Shown: positions 10,482 through 20,207, numbered from the stretch's first letter. The stretch is 64,000 nucleotides of DNA from Colwellia sp. MB3u-45 (GCF_014077005.1 NZ_JACGVC010000040.1:37958-101957), one strand, 5' to 3'. Made by a program: numbers and translations. Notes: generated by a model from the sequence alone, not told the origin.

Positions 10482-11456
10482 ATGAATAACATTACCGTTT
10501 GCGCCTTATATAAATTTGTTCGCTTAGAGAACTTCGACGCTATTAAGCCACCTTTGCTACAAGTGATGGAAGACAATGCAGTTAAAGGCACCTTACTTTT
10601 AGCGCTTGAAGGTATCAACGGCACTATCGCTGGATCACAAATTGGCATAGACGCCGTACTCGCCTTTATTAACAGTGACAGTCGTTTATCTGGTGTGTCA
10701 GCTAAATGCTCGTTTCATCAAGACAACCCTTTTGCTCGCACGAAAGTTAAATTAAAAAAAGAAATTGTCACCATGGGTGTCGAAGGTATAGATCCAACAC
10801 TTACCGTTGGCACTTATGTTAAACCCAAAGATTGGAATGCCCTTATTTCTGATCCCGAAATGCTCTTGATAGATACCCGCAATGATTACGAAGTAGAAAT
10901 TGGCAGTTTTAAGAATGCTATCAACCCAAATACCGAAAGCTTCCGTGAATTTCCTGAATATGTCGCGAAAAATTTAGATAAAACTAAACACAAAAAAGTC
11001 GCTATGTTCTGCACCGGCGGTATACGTTGTGAAAAGTCCACCGCCTATCTAAAAGAGCAAGGCTTTGAAGAAGTTTACCATCTAGAAGGGGGCGTATTAA
11101 AATACCTTGAAGAAGTCCCTGAACAAGACACTATGTGGCAAGGCGAATGTTTTGTATTTGACAGCCGAGTTGCCGTTAACCATAATTTAGAGCGTGGTCA
11201 ATATGACCAATGCTATGCCTGTCGTTATCCAATTACAGCAGCAGAAAAAACCAGCGAGCATTATATTCAAGGCGTAAGTTGCCCACGTTGTTATGATAAA
11301 TACACTGACGAGCAAAAAAGTGGCTTTCAGGAACGTGAAAAACAAATCAACCTTGCTAAAGCGCGTGGTGAAGAACATATTGGCGGCGACATAAAACAAG
11401 TAATAGCCGAGCGTCGAGCCACTAAAAGTGCCAGTAAACAGGCTCAGAAAAAATAG
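10482..11456 (+). CDS. trhO: tRNA uridine(34) hydroxylase, rhodanese family
   Basis: TrhO (formerly YceA) performs oxygen-dependent hydroxylation of U34 in tRNAs to 5-hydroxyuridine, the first step toward cmo5U/mcmo5U. The 324-aa product has an N-terminal acylphosphatase-like region ([12 protein letters not shown]), a rhodanese domain from about residue 120 ([16 protein letters not shown]) with the active-site loop CTGGIRCEK (Cys177), and a C-terminal cysteine cluster (CYACRYP, CPRC) typical of the family. It stands alone, divergent from fahA, with its own terminator. Confidence 0.95.
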   Translation: MNNITVCALYKFVRLENFDAIKPPLLQVMEDNAVKGTLLLALEGINGTIAGSQIGIDAVLAFINSDSRLSGVSAKCSFHQDNPFARTKVKLKKEIVTMGVEGIDPTLTVGTYVKPKDWNALISDPEMLLIDTRNDYEVEIGSFKNAINPNTESFREFPEYVAKNLDKTKHKKVAMFCTGGIRCEKSTAYLKEQGFEEVYHLEGGVLKYLEEVPEQDTMWQGECFVFDSRVAVNHNLERGQYDQCYACRYPITAAEKTSEHYIQGVSCPRCYDKYTDEQKSGFQEREKQINLAKARGEEHIGGDIKQVIAERRATKSASKQAQKK

Positions 11457-11489
11457 GTTTTTTGCCAACAGAGCAAACGAACTAAATAA

Positions 11490-11517
11490 AGTGCCTGCTG
11501 ATTAGCGGGCATTTTTT
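11490..11517 (+). terminator. trhO terminator
   Basis: 7-bp stem TGCCTGC / GCGGGCA (one G-T pair) with 6-nt loop, followed by TTTTTT, 35 bp after the trhO stop. Confidence 0.85.
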
Positions 11518-11603
11518 ATGTCAGATAAAAAATACTTACCGGCACAATAACATCATCAACAACATCAAAAAAATCGTCAAGAGAGAGCAAAGATAAATTT
11601 CAG

Positions 11604-11640
11604 CCAAAAAAAAACCTCAACATATAAATGTTAAGGTTTT
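11604..11640 (-). terminator. tRNA-Phe terminator
   Basis: Stem AAAACCTCAACA / TGTTAAGGTTTT with one mismatch. On the minus strand it is followed by a run of ten T. It ends the leftward transcript from the tRNA-Phe gene and faces the trhO terminator. Confidence 0.75.
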
Positions 11641-11643
11641 AGA

Positions 11644-11703
11644 TTTTTACTAAAATATTTTTTACTAAAATATTTTTTACTAGAATGCTTTTTACTAGAA
11701 TAT
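11644..11703. repeat. 15-16-bp tandem repeat at the tRNA-Phe 3' flank
   Basis: Four imperfect copies of TTTTACTARAATRYT in a row, directly beside the 3' end of tRNA-Phe and inside its trailer transcript. Confidence 0.8.
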
Positions 11704-11707
11704 AATA

Positions 11708-11783
11708 TGGTGCCTTGACCCGGAATCGAACCAGGGACACGAGGATTTTCAATCCTCTGCTCTACCGACTGAGCTATCAAGGC
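11708..11783 (-). tRNA. tRNA-Phe (GAA)
   Basis: 76 nt including encoded CCA. Cloverleaf: acceptor GCCTTGA / TCAAGGC, D stem GCTC / GAGC, anticodon stem-loop with loop TTGAAAA (anticodon GAA), T arm with GGTTCGATTCC, discriminator A. It matches E. coli tRNA-Phe in layout. A second tRNA-Phe at 63340-63415 differs by one compensated acceptor base pair. Confidence 0.97.
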
Positions 11784-11839
11784 ACTGTCTTTAAATGAAT
11801 AAACCAGATAAACATAGTATTCACTTTGAAAGAGGCGAC

Positions 11840-11868
11840 ATAGTATCGGGAATTAAACTCGCTCGCAA
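11840..11868 (-). promoter_or_regulatory. sigma-70 promoter of tRNA-Phe
   Basis: On the minus strand: -35 TTGCGA (11868-11863), 17-bp spacer, -10 TACTAT (11845-11840), followed by the G/C-rich discriminator GTCGCC typical of stringently controlled stable-RNA promoters. The predicted start lies about 50 bp before the mature tRNA 5' end. Confidence 0.7.
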
Positions 11869-12204
11869 GCCATTTTATTGACTTGTATTGATAATTACTT
11901 GATATAGCATAAAAAAACAGCAGTCATGCCATTATCTCAACTCATAGCAATCCTATTACCTCACCCACCTCATCACTCTTGCACATTGACGAACAGGTTA
12001 TTACAAGCAGCTAAGTCAATGCAGTAATACCTGAGCAATTACCGAGCCGTACTAATCCTACGAAAAATCCTACGAAAAATGCCACAAAAAATGCCACGAA
12101 AAAGTGCATACCGGAAAGGCCTAAACATTATCATGCTTTCACATCGACGTGCATCTAAGCACTGATGCCGTGGAGCTAGGGATGGCTAGGAAAGGGCTGA
12201 AGAT
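11869..12204. other. gap between the tRNA-Phe promoter and the pit terminator
   Basis: No gene seen. It contains only a 12-bp tandem repeat (12056-12103, listed separately). Confidence 0.5.
12056..12103. repeat. four 12-bp tandem repeats
   Basis: TCCTACGAAAAA twice, then TGCCACAAAAAA and TGCCACGAAAAA. The units are exact in length, with no open frame of note. Confidence 0.85.
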
Positions 12205-12230
12205 AAAAAAGCCAGCATATTTGCTGGCTT
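12205..12230 (-). terminator. terminator of the DUF47-pit operon
   Basis: 7-bp perfect stem GCCAGCA / TGCTGGC, 4-nt loop, followed on the minus strand by six T, 26 bp past the pit stop. Confidence 0.85.
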
Positions 12231-12255
12231 GATTTACGTTTTCATACTTAGCCTA

Positions 12256-13551
12256 TTAGCTAAATATACCTTTCATTATCCAGAAGAAGATAATGGAAAG
12301 ACCTGCACCTATAGGTAATGTAATCACCCAAGAGATAACAATATTACGCACTACACCTAAATTAATAGCAGCAATACCACGCGCCATTCCTACCCCTAGC
12401 ACCGCACCCACTAATGTTTGTGTGGTTGAAATAGGTAGGCCTGCACCTGAAGCAATAACGACCGTACATGCAGCGGCTAACTCAGCAGCAAAACCTCGAC
12501 TCGGTGTTAAGTGAGTAATCCCAGTACCAATAGTGGCCATAACACGATGACCAAACAATGCAAGACCGGCAACAATACCTAAACCACCCAGTGGTAAAAT
12601 CCACCAAACTAGTGAAGCTTTCTTGGCAATTTCACCACCGTTATCGACAATACTAACGACAGCCGCTAATGGCCCAATGGCATTGGCAACATCATTTGAA
12701 CCATGAGCAAACGCCATACAACAGGCGGTTACTATCATCAAGACAGCAAATACTTTTTCAACATTAGCGTAATGTGTAGTTTTATCTGCTTTTTCATCAA
12801 ATTTAAGACGAGTGATAAAATACTTACCAATAATAGCAACAATGACAGCGACAATAATCGCTAGGTAATAGCCACCAGCGCCGGCAATTTCAAAGTTATA
12901 AAAACCTAAGTTTATATTCTCTAAACCTATATGCTTTAAACCTTTTTTAATGGTCACTAACGATAAAACAAAACCCGCTAAGAACATGTAAAACGGCACA
13001 TAACGTTTTGCTTGTTCTAATGGTTTGTCGGTATCAAAAATCAGTTTTTGTGCACTATTAAAAATAATAAAAGCAATAACACCCGAGATTAACGGTGTAA
13101 CAACCCAACTACCCACAATACCGCCTACTTTACCCCAAGCGACTGTATCAGGGCTTATGCCGATGGCAGCAAAGCCGATAATAGCGCCAACAATTGAGTG
13201 AGTAGTAGATACCGGCCAACCTAAAACAGACGCTACTAACAACCAAGTTGCGGCGGCTAATAAGGCAGAAATCATACCAAAGACTAATAATTCAGGAATA
13301 TCGACAAATAACGCTGGGTCAATAATGCCCTTACGTATGGTTGATGTAACTTCACCACCGGCTAAATATGCACCAGCAAATTCGAAAATCATTGCAATAA
13401 TAATAGCTTGCTTAATCGTTAATGCTTTTGAACCAACTGATGTTCCCATAGCATTAGCAACATCGTTTGCACCTATGCCCCATGCCATAAAAAAGCCGAC
13501 AGCAGCGGCGATCATGACTAACGTAGAGCCATGAGTGAGTAAAATTTCCAT
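12256..13551 (-). CDS. pit: PiT-family inorganic phosphate transporter
   Basis: Low-affinity, cation-coupled phosphate permease of the inner membrane. The 431-aa product has about ten hydrophobic helices and the two inverted family signatures: GIGANDVANAMGTSVGSKALT near residue 25 and AFAHGSNDVANAIGPLAAVV near residue 275. The DUF47 gene upstream ends 9 bp before its start, a pairing seen widely for PiT transporters and their PhoU-like partners. Substrate is inferred from the family and the surrounding pst/pho genes. Sulfate-type paralogs exist but are less likely here. Confidence 0.93.
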   Translation of the reverse strand: MEILLTHGSTLVMIAAAVGFFMAWGIGANDVANAMGTSVGSKALTIKQAIIIAMIFEFAGAYLAGGEVTSTIRKGIIDPALFVDIPELLVFGMISALLAAATWLLVASVLGWPVSTTHSIVGAIIGFAAIGISPDTVAWGKVGGIVGSWVVTPLISGVIAFIIFNSAQKLIFDTDKPLEQAKRYVPFYMFLAGFVLSLVTIKKGLKHIGLENINLGFYNFEIAGAGGYYLAIIVAVIVAIIGKYFITRLKFDEKADKTTHYANVEKVFAVLMIVTACCMAFAHGSNDVANAIGPLAAVVSIVDNGGEIAKKASLVWWILPLGGLGIVAGLALFGHRVMATIGTGITHLTPSRGFAAELAAACTVVIASGAGLPISTTQTLVGAVLGVGMARGIAAINLGVVRNIVISWVITLPIGAGLSIIFFWIMKGIFS

Positions 13552-13560
13552 AAGTCAGCC

Positions 13561-14241
13561 TTATTTTCTAGCTAAAAGAATTTCTAAACGTGCGCCAACA
13601 CGTTCGGCAAGATCAGCTAAGTCGCCAACCCAATCAATGATTTGATATAAAAACATCACATCTATGCAATTTAAATCTTTTTCAATATTTAGTAAATCTT
13701 TACGTAATTTAATTTGCATACCATCTGTTTCATCTTCAATTTCATCAAGTTGACTGATCATTTTAGTGACCAAATCAACTTCGCGACCACGAAATCCAGT
13801 TTCTAATAAGTCATCCAGTTCATTTATTGCATCTGCGGCTTTTTCAGCTGCGTCGATACTACGCGCTACATAAGCAATAAACTGCGCTTGTAATTCGGTA
13901 GGAATGGTTAATTTTCGGCCAAAGATACGTCCGGCAATATCCTTTGCGCGATTGGCAATTTTGTCTTGTTGAGATAATAACTCTAGTAAATCAGCACGAT
14001 CGACGGGCATAAATAAACCGCCTGGAAGTTCTAAGCGAATTTGACGTTTTAAATCGTCAGCATCACATTCCAATTTAGAAATTTTCTTACGAATTTTTCC
14101 TGCACTGCTCCAATCTTCTTCGGTCACTGCCGCGAAAAAAGGCACAAGCTGACTACAACACTTATGTACTATTCGAATATGTTTTTCTAAGGGTTTAATT
14201 GGCGACTTTGCAAATATGCCAATTATTGAGTTTCTGGCCAT
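13561..14241 (-). CDS. DUF47 PhoU-like Pit accessory protein
   Basis: 226-aa all-helical cytoplasmic protein of the DUF47/TIGR00153 family, distantly related to PhoU. These are usually encoded just upstream of a pit gene and are thought to modulate the transporter. Seen here: charged helices throughout, conserved ECDADDLKRQIR and QQDKIANRAKDIAGR segments, and no membrane segment or signal. It is transcribed with pit (9-bp gap). The 206-bp gap to phoU contains a strong inverted repeat, so DUF47-pit may be a separate transcript from the pst operon. Confidence 0.9.
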   Translation of the reverse strand: MARNSIIGIFAKSPIKPLEKHIRIVHKCCSQLVPFFAAVTEEDWSSAGKIRKKISKLECDADDLKRQIRLELPGGLFMPVDRADLLELLSQQDKIANRAKDIAGRIFGRKLTIPTELQAQFIAYVARSIDAAEKAADAINELDDLLETGFRGREVDLVTKMISQLDEIEDETDGMQIKLRKDLLNIEKDLNCIDVMFLYQIIDWVGDLADLAERVGARLEILLARK

Positions 14242-14378
14242 AATTAATTTCCAGGAGCTTAAGCTCTTTGTTTTTTATTCGACGCGGATATTAAAGCATT
14301 TGAAAGTGAATTCAAAGGTTTTATCACAAGACAGTGGCTGTTTATAGCATGATTGTTGATTATCTGTGCCATTAAAAG

Positions 14379-14419
14379 TATAGACATTATTAGCCATACA
14401 ATAGCCAATAATGTCTATA
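14379..14419. other. 13-bp perfect inverted repeat between phoU and DUF47
   Basis: Arms TATAGACATTATT (14379-14391) and AATAATGTCTATA (14407-14419) around a 15-nt loop. It lies 29 bp past the phoU stop. It could terminate or attenuate the pst-phoU transcript, or stabilise its 3' end; the T-run on the minus strand is short. Confidence 0.55.
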
Positions 14420-14447
14420 ACTAAATACATTAATTTAAGTTAATGAT

Positions 14448-15152
14448 TTAAGATAAAGACTCGAAGTCTTCAGGTGTGGTATGACGCACCGATTTACCTT
14501 TGACAAAATAAATAATGTATTCACAAATATTTTGACAACGATCACCAATACGCTCTAACGCTCGGGCTGACCAAATAACACTCATCACTTGTGGAATTGA
14601 ACGTGGGTCTTCCATCATATAAGTCATAAGTTGGCGCATTAAGGCTTCATATTCACGATCAATTTTATCATCGTTTTTATGTACTTTAATCGCTGCTTCA
14701 ACATCCATGCGAGTAAACGCATCCAAAGTGGCTTGTAAAAAGGTTAATACATGACGACCCAAATTATCCAAATTCGATAATAGGTCTTTATGCTTACCTG
14801 ATAAGCTTTCTAAGGTGACATTAGCAATTTTACCTGCTTCATCGCCAATACGCTCTAAATCAGTAATGGTTTTTACAATCGCCATCACTAGACGTAAGTC
14901 ACCTGCTGCTGGCTGACGCTTGGCAATGATACGCGTACACTCATCATCAATAGTCACTTCGGCGTTATTAATCAAATAGTCGTTGTTGAGCACTTTTTTC
15001 GCTAGCGCTTCATCCGCATCACAAACCGATGTTAGTGCATCAGCTAGCTGTTTTTCAACCAAGCCACCCATGTGCATAACATGATTCATAATACGTTCTA
15101 AGTCTTCGTTAAACTGGCCAGAAATATGACGACCAATATTTAAATTATCCAC
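14448..15152 (-). CDS. phoU: phosphate signalling regulator PhoU
   Basis: PhoU links the Pst transporter to the PhoR kinase and keeps the Pho regulon off when phosphate is ample. The 234-aa product has two PhoU helical-bundle repeats. The acidic metal-binding motifs are visible (ERIGDEAGKIAN in the first repeat, ERIGDRCQNICEYI in the second). It follows pstB by 31 bp, the standard pstCAB-phoU order. pstS, phoR and phoB are not in this operon but lie about 11-15 kb downstream on the same strand. Confidence 0.97.
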   Translation of the reverse strand: MDNLNIGRHISGQFNEDLERIMNHVMHMGGLVEKQLADALTSVCDADEALAKKVLNNDYLINNAEVTIDDECTRIIAKRQPAAGDLRLVMAIVKTITDLERIGDEAGKIANVTLESLSGKHKDLLSNLDNLGRHVLTFLQATLDAFTRMDVEAAIKVHKNDDKIDREYEALMRQLMTYMMEDPRSIPQVMSVIWSARALERIGDRCQNICEYIIYFVKGKSVRHTTPEDFESLS

Positions 15153-15183
15153 GGTATAACCCTCTGTTTATCGTCAATTTTAT

Positions 15184-16008
15184 TTAACCGTAACGGCCAG
15201 TAATATAATCTTCTGTTTTCTTCTTTGCTGGCGTCGTAAACAAGGTATTGGTGTCACTATACTCAATAAGATCACCCATATACATAAAGGCAGTTTGATC
15301 TGACACACGCGCCGCTTGTTGCATATTATGGGTAACAATTACCACAGTAAACTGTTTCTTTAAATCATTGATCAATTCTTCAATGGTTAAAGTTGAAATA
15401 GGATCCAAAGCTGATGTTGGTTCATCTAATAATAACACTTCAGGTTCAATAGCAATAGCGCGCGCAATCACTAGACGTTGTTGCTGACCACCCGAAAGCC
15501 CCAAAGCACTCTCATGTAACCTGTCTTTAACCTCATTCCACAACGCCGCACTACGCAAGGCTTTTTCTACCGCTTCGTCTAGCACACGGCGATTGTTGAC
15601 CCCGGTGATACGCAAACCATAAACAACATTTTCATAGATAGATTTAGGGAAAGGGTTTGGCCGTTGAAATACCATACCTACTTTACGACGCAAAGCCGCC
15701 ACATCGGTATGGCGATCGTAAATATTCTCACCATTAAGGTTTATTTCACCTGTTATTTTACAAATATCGACTAAATCATTCATCCGGTTGATGCAACGCA
15801 ACAAGGTTGACTTGCCACAACCACTGGGTCCGATAAAAGCAGTGACTTGCCCCTTAGGAATCGACATTGAAATATTTTGCAATGCCTGCTTGTTACCATA
15901 ATATAAGTCTAGGTTCTTAATTTCTAACGCTACTTGCTCTGGCGACAGGTTATTAAGATCTAGCTTAACCCTGTGTTCTGATAATTTTTTTGGGGTAACA
16001 GAAATCAT
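15184..16008 (-). CDS. pstB: phosphate ABC transporter ATP-binding protein
   Basis: ATPase of the Pst high-affinity phosphate importer. The 274-aa product has Walker [10 protein letters not shown], the signature [17 protein letters not shown], Walker [13 protein letters not shown], and the switch histidine in [13 protein letters not shown]. The length is normal for PstB with a short N-terminal extension. It is the third gene of pstC-pstA-pstB-phoU, 89 bp after pstA. Confidence 0.98.
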   Translation of the reverse strand: MISVTPKKLSEHRVKLDLNNLSPEQVALEIKNLDLYYGNKQALQNISMSIPKGQVTAFIGPSGCGKSTLLRCINRMNDLVDICKITGEINLNGENIYDRHTDVAALRRKVGMVFQRPNPFPKSIYENVVYGLRITGVNNRRVLDEAVEKALRSAALWNEVKDRLHESALGLSGGQQQRLVIARAIAIEPEVLLLDEPTSALDPISTLTIEELINDLKKQFTVVIVTHNMQQAARVSDQTAFMYMGDLIEYSDTNTLFTTPAKKKTEDYITGRYG

Positions 16009-16097
16009 AGTATTCTCTTTAAATCTTGTTCAATAGATAGGAATTACTTCCCGTGCATCTTTTAATTTTTTAAATTGCTTGGTTTTATCGTCTGAGC

Positions 16098-17735
16098 TTA
16101 TTGATCTAACATACGATATTTTTCCCGCAAGCGATTACGAATCGAGACCGCGGTTATATTCAAAGCAACAATAATACTCACCAATAATAATGCCGTGGCA
16201 TAAACCAAAGGTCTGGCCGCTTCAACATTGGGGCTTTGAAAGCCAACATCATAAATGTGAAAACCTAAGTGCATAAATTTACGGTCTAAATGTAAAAACG
16301 GGAAGTTACCATCCAGGGGTAGGTTTGGCGCCATTTTCACCACACCAACTAACATCAGTGGCGCAACTTCACCTGCCGCACGTGCTATGGCTAAAATAAT
16401 GCCGGTCATAATCGCCGGACTCGCAATAGGTAAAATAATACGCCATAAGGTTTCAGCTTTAGTGGCGCCTAAAGCTAAGCTACCGTGTCGCATAGCAGAA
16501 GGAATACGCGATAAGCCTTCCTCAGTTGAAACGATAACTACAGGTAAGGTTAAAATAGCCAAGGTAAGCGCTGACCACATCACGCCTGGCGTACCAAAGG
16601 TCGGGCTAGGTAGTGTTTCAGCATAAAACAAATCGTCTAAGCTACCCCCCACCATATAGACAAAGAAACCTAAACCAAATACCCCATAAACAATAGAGGG
16701 TACACCTGCTAGGTTAATGACGGCAATGCGTAGTAGTTTTGTGAGCGCATTATTACCGGCGTATTCATGCAAATAAATGGCGGCAACAACACCCAATGGC
16801 GAAACAATCACTGTCATTAACAGCACCATTAATACCGTACCGAATATTGCAGGAAATACACCACCTTCTGTGTTCGCTTCACGCGGATCTTCGCTAACAA
16901 AGGCCCCAATTTGACTAAAAAACATTTTCAGCTTTTCAAACACGTTGAGTTTATTATTAAAGGTAACCTGTAATACATCTTCAAAATTAATGGTAACTTT
17001 TTGTCCATCCATAGCGCGCACAACAACTTGGTCACGGGAGATTTTCTCACGTAAAGCCATCAACTGCTCTTCTAGCACACTATAATCAGCCTTTAAGCCT
17101 GCAACTTTATCTTTAAACTCTTGCTGCAATTGCGGAGTAAGCGTGTCATCAAGTATATGCTTGCGCTCTTCTAAGCGCGTGCGTTCTATTTGATAGTTAA
17201 TGGCGCCAATATCAGACTTTTGTAAGTCTTCCATTTCAGCTTGAAAGTCACTAACTCGCTCAACGAGCTGTAACATTTCATTTTGCTCTACCACCTGACC
17301 ATCTAGAATAACTTCCTCGATAAAGCCATAAAAATTACCATTAGTGCGACGCTCAATAACCACTAACTCTTCAGGTAAAGAGGTGTTATTAATTTGCGGT
17401 ACTAAAATCCAGCGAAAGTCTAAACTGACTAATTCACGATTACCGGTTTTAATTAATAGTCGCTCAATAGTTTCAGCTGACTCGTCAATATTGAGATTTA
17501 GATGTACCAACTGTGATGCAGGTATACTTTCTCTTTCGTAAATTTCACCAATAACCGTTAAATTTTTACCTTGCTCATCAGTCATTTCAAACTGATAAAT
17601 ATCTGCTGGCCAAAAATAACTTAAACCGCGCCAGGCGATTAACCCCAGTAAACCTAAAACCGATATCAGGCTGATGCTAACACCACCTGCTGACAACCAC
17701 ACCCAAGGAGAGCCAGACTTAAACCAATTATTCAT
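16098..17735 (-). CDS. pstA: phosphate ABC transporter permease PstA, long form
   Basis: Inner-membrane permease of the Pst system. At 545 aa it is nearly twice the ~300 aa of E. coli PstA. After the first membrane helix (about residues 13-35) there is a ~230-residue periplasmic insertion with a coiled-coil-like stretch (residues ~150-215). The ABC permease core with five helices follows, including the coupling loop EEGLSRIPSAMRHGSLALGATKAET. Enlarged PstA/PstC pairs are known in marine gammaproteobacteria; the role of the extra domain is not established. It lies 15 bp downstream of pstC. Confidence 0.95.
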   Translation of the reverse strand: MNNWFKSGSPWVWLSAGGVSISLISVLGLLGLIAWRGLSYFWPADIYQFEMTDEQGKNLTVIGEIYERESIPASQLVHLNLNIDESAETIERLLIKTGNRELVSLDFRWILVPQINNTSLPEELVVIERRTNGNFYGFIEEVILDGQVVEQNEMLQLVERVSDFQAEMEDLQKSDIGAINYQIERTRLEERKHILDDTLTPQLQQEFKDKVAGLKADYSVLEEQLMALREKISRDQVVVRAMDGQKVTINFEDVLQVTFNNKLNVFEKLKMFFSQIGAFVSEDPREANTEGGVFPAIFGTVLMVLLMTVIVSPLGVVAAIYLHEYAGNNALTKLLRIAVINLAGVPSIVYGVFGLGFFVYMVGGSLDDLFYAETLPSPTFGTPGVMWSALTLAILTLPVVIVSTEEGLSRIPSAMRHGSLALGATKAETLWRIILPIASPAIMTGIILAIARAAGEVAPLMLVGVVKMAPNLPLDGNFPFLHLDRKFMHLGFHIYDVGFQSPNVEAARPLVYATALLLVSIIVALNITAVSIRNRLREKYRMLDQ

Positions 17736-17750
17736 GCTATGTCGCCTTCC

Positions 17751-19988
17751 TTACAATGAGCTATATTTTTCACGCAAACGCTGACGTACAAATTCAGCTA
17801 GCGTATTGACTACAAAGGTAAATACAAATAAAACAAATGCGGCCAAGAACAGAATACGATAATGAGAACTACCCACTTCCGATTCTGGCATTTCAACCGC
17901 AATATTTGCTGCAAGTGTTCTCATGCCTTGGAAAATACTCCAATCAAGAATCGGGGTATTACCGGTTGCCATTAACACAATCATGGTTTCTCCCACCGCA
18001 CGGCCAAGTCCCATCATAACGGCAGAAAATATGCCTGGGCTGGCGGTCAGTAACACCACTTTAATTAAGGTTTGCCATTGAGTGGCGCCTAATGCCAAAG
18101 AACCACTGGTTAAATGCCTAGGGACACTAAAAATAGCATCTTCAGCCATAGAGAATATCGTAGGAATAACCGCAAATCCCATGGCAATACCCACAACTAA
18201 AGCATTTCGTTGGTCAAAACTAATGCCTAAATCATTAGTAATATATTGTCGAACATCACCACCAAACAAGTGTAATTCAAGCACAGGAGATAAGGCGAAT
18301 GCCGCATAAGACGCCAGTAAAATAGCCGGTATTAAAATAATAGGTGCCCATGTTTCAGGAATAAGTGTTTTGTATTTTCGAGGTAATTTGTGCCATGAGA
18401 AAGCGGTAATAAACACTGAGGATGGAATAAAAACCAGCAATAAGCAGATAGCCGGTAAGTAAATTTCAATAATAGGGGCTAACCAAAGTCCAGCCAAGAA
18501 ACCTAAAATAACGGTTGGCAAGGCTTCCATCATCTCAATGGTCGGTTTAACTTTTCTGCGCATACCAGGCGTCATAAAGTAAGCCGTATAAATGGCGGCA
18601 GTTAAGGCAATAGGTACGGCAAACATCATAGCGTATGATGCGGCTTTAATGGTACCAAACGAAATGGGCACCAAAGAAAATTTTGCTTCAAAATCATCAG
18701 AGCCAGACGTAGATTGCCAAATAAACTCAGGTTCAGGATAACTTTCATACCAAACTTCTTGCCAAAGTGCTTGCCAAGTAACTTCTGGGTGCTCATTTTT
18801 GACAGAGAAAATAGCCAATTCGTTGTTCGAAAACACCACTAAACCATCGGCACGAGGCGCAATAGAAAGCGCTTGAGCATTACCTTGGTGTAAATTACCA
18901 CGCCATAAATCTGCTTCGCTGGTGGTATAAAACATGCCCATTTCACCTGACGGTGTTTCGGTATAAAAACTTTTACGATATTGCTCGGTATATATGGCGG
19001 TTATCGGTTCATTGTCACTCACTTTGAAACGACGAATTTCTTTAAATTCACGCCCTTCATCTGTGGCAACTTCGAACCATTGACTGACTGAACCATTGTC
19101 ATCACCTAATAAAATTGAGCTACCACCTGACAATAACGCCATACTGGTAATATGATTAGGTGTTGATTTATTTTGTGCCAGTTGCGGAATAATGGTCGCT
19201 TTTAGCTCGGGTTCATAATCTAATGAAAACACAGCGACTTGATCATTTTGGCGAACAAACGCCATAGACAAACCTGACGATACCAAAATATCATTAACCT
19301 GCTTTGCCTCATAATCAATTTCTTGATATTGCACGTCATACGCCGTGTCGTAATTAAAGTCATCTTCAGCTAACAAAGTAGTTTTAATCAGGCGATTATC
19401 TTGGGTAAAAGCAACGAAAATTGCTTTTTCATCATCCATAGCAAATGACAGCTTGGTAATTGCTGCATTATTTTCATCAATGGGTAAATATTCTTTACCT
19501 AACGGATAACGAATACTAGGAATAATGACCCTTTTACCACTGGTAAAATTAGCTGTAAAACTGGGGACAATAAGCTGAACATTGCCAGCACTGTCAATTA
19601 ATAGCTTTTGCTTTTGCCCCACATTAATCAGCTGCGCTAGGCTTTCGCCATCAGCAACCAATGGTTGAGAAAGTATTTTGTCACCGGCTTTATGCCCGTC
19701 ACCATCAACTAATTGATAAAAGTTAATCTTGCCTTGTTCAGTAATGCTATAGGCAACTTCTTTTAATTCATCAACGCCTGTTGCTAGCACTTTATATTCT
19801 TCGTTGATAACAAATTTTGCGGTTACATCAACTTTTGCAGATTCAAAGATAGGTTTAATTACGTAGAGTAAATACATGAATATTAATACTAGCGTAAATA
19901 AAACACTGATACCGCCTAAGGTAATTATCCATTTTGCTAATGAATTTTTCACTTTGCGATAGTTTGCTGATTTAGAAGCAATGGCCAC
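17751..19988 (-). CDS. pstC: phosphate ABC transporter permease PstC, long form
   Basis: Partner permease of PstA, 745 aa against ~320 in E. coli. One N-terminal helix (about residues 18-45) is followed by a ~380-residue periplasmic region with repeated beta-strand character (a propeller-like fold is possible). The permease core starts near residue 440 and has the coupling loop EDAIFSVPRHLTSGSLALGATQWQT. The start is GTG at 19988 with an AGGTG ribosome-binding site 7 nt upstream. It is first in the operon, with a three-repeat Pho box 46 bp upstream of the start. Confidence 0.95.
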   Translation of the reverse strand: MAIASKSANYRKVKNSLAKWIITLGGISVLFTLVLIFMYLLYVIKPIFESAKVDVTAKFVINEEYKVLATGVDELKEVAYSITEQGKINFYQLVDGDGHKAGDKILSQPLVADGESLAQLINVGQKQKLLIDSAGNVQLIVPSFTANFTSGKRVIIPSIRYPLGKEYLPIDENNAAITKLSFAMDDEKAIFVAFTQDNRLIKTTLLAEDDFNYDTAYDVQYQEIDYEAKQVNDILVSSGLSMAFVRQNDQVAVFSLDYEPELKATIIPQLAQNKSTPNHITSMALLSGGSSILLGDDNGSVSQWFEVATDEGREFKEIRRFKVSDNEPITAIYTEQYRKSFYTETPSGEMGMFYTTSEADLWRGNLHQGNAQALSIAPRADGLVVFSNNELAIFSVKNEHPEVTWQALWQEVWYESYPEPEFIWQSTSGSDDFEAKFSLVPISFGTIKAASYAMMFAVPIALTAAIYTAYFMTPGMRRKVKPTIEMMEALPTVILGFLAGLWLAPIIEIYLPAICLLLVFIPSSVFITAFSWHKLPRKYKTLIPETWAPIILIPAILLASYAAFALSPVLELHLFGGDVRQYITNDLGISFDQRNALVVGIAMGFAVIPTIFSMAEDAIFSVPRHLTSGSLALGATQWQTLIKVVLLTASPGIFSAVMMGLGRAVGETMIVLMATGNTPILDWSIFQGMRTLAANIAVEMPESEVGSSHYRILFLAAFVLFVFTFVVNTLAEFVRQRLREKYSSL

Positions 19989-20034
19989 TTAAAAACACCT
20001 TCAACTATGATAATTTTTTAACTGCGGCTATTGT

Positions 20035-20063
20035 AAGACAGCAACATGACAGTTTTGTGACAA
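20035..20063 (-). promoter_or_regulatory. Pho box upstream of pstC (three repeats)
   Basis: On the minus strand: TTGTCAC, CTGTCAT and CTGTCTT spaced exactly 11 bp apart (plus-strand positions 20057-63, 20046-52, 20035-41). This matches the PhoB site of CTGTCAT-like 7-mers every 11 bp. It predicts PhoB activation of pstCAB-phoU. Confidence 0.88.
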
Positions 20064-20207
20064 GGTGTTTTTTATCTCACACCGCCATTAAAAATAACAG
20101 CGACAACTTGCTAGTTTTTAGTTATGTTATGACTTATTAAATGTTATCAATGAAATAACCAAACCTATTAAAATAACCGCGCATTGGGCAGAAGGAAAAA
20201 TAACAAC

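Noticed and set aside
14242..14447. Possible Pho box between phoU and DUF47 (ACTGTCTTGTGATAA)
   Set aside because: Only one CTGTC-like 7-mer; no partner 11 bp away.
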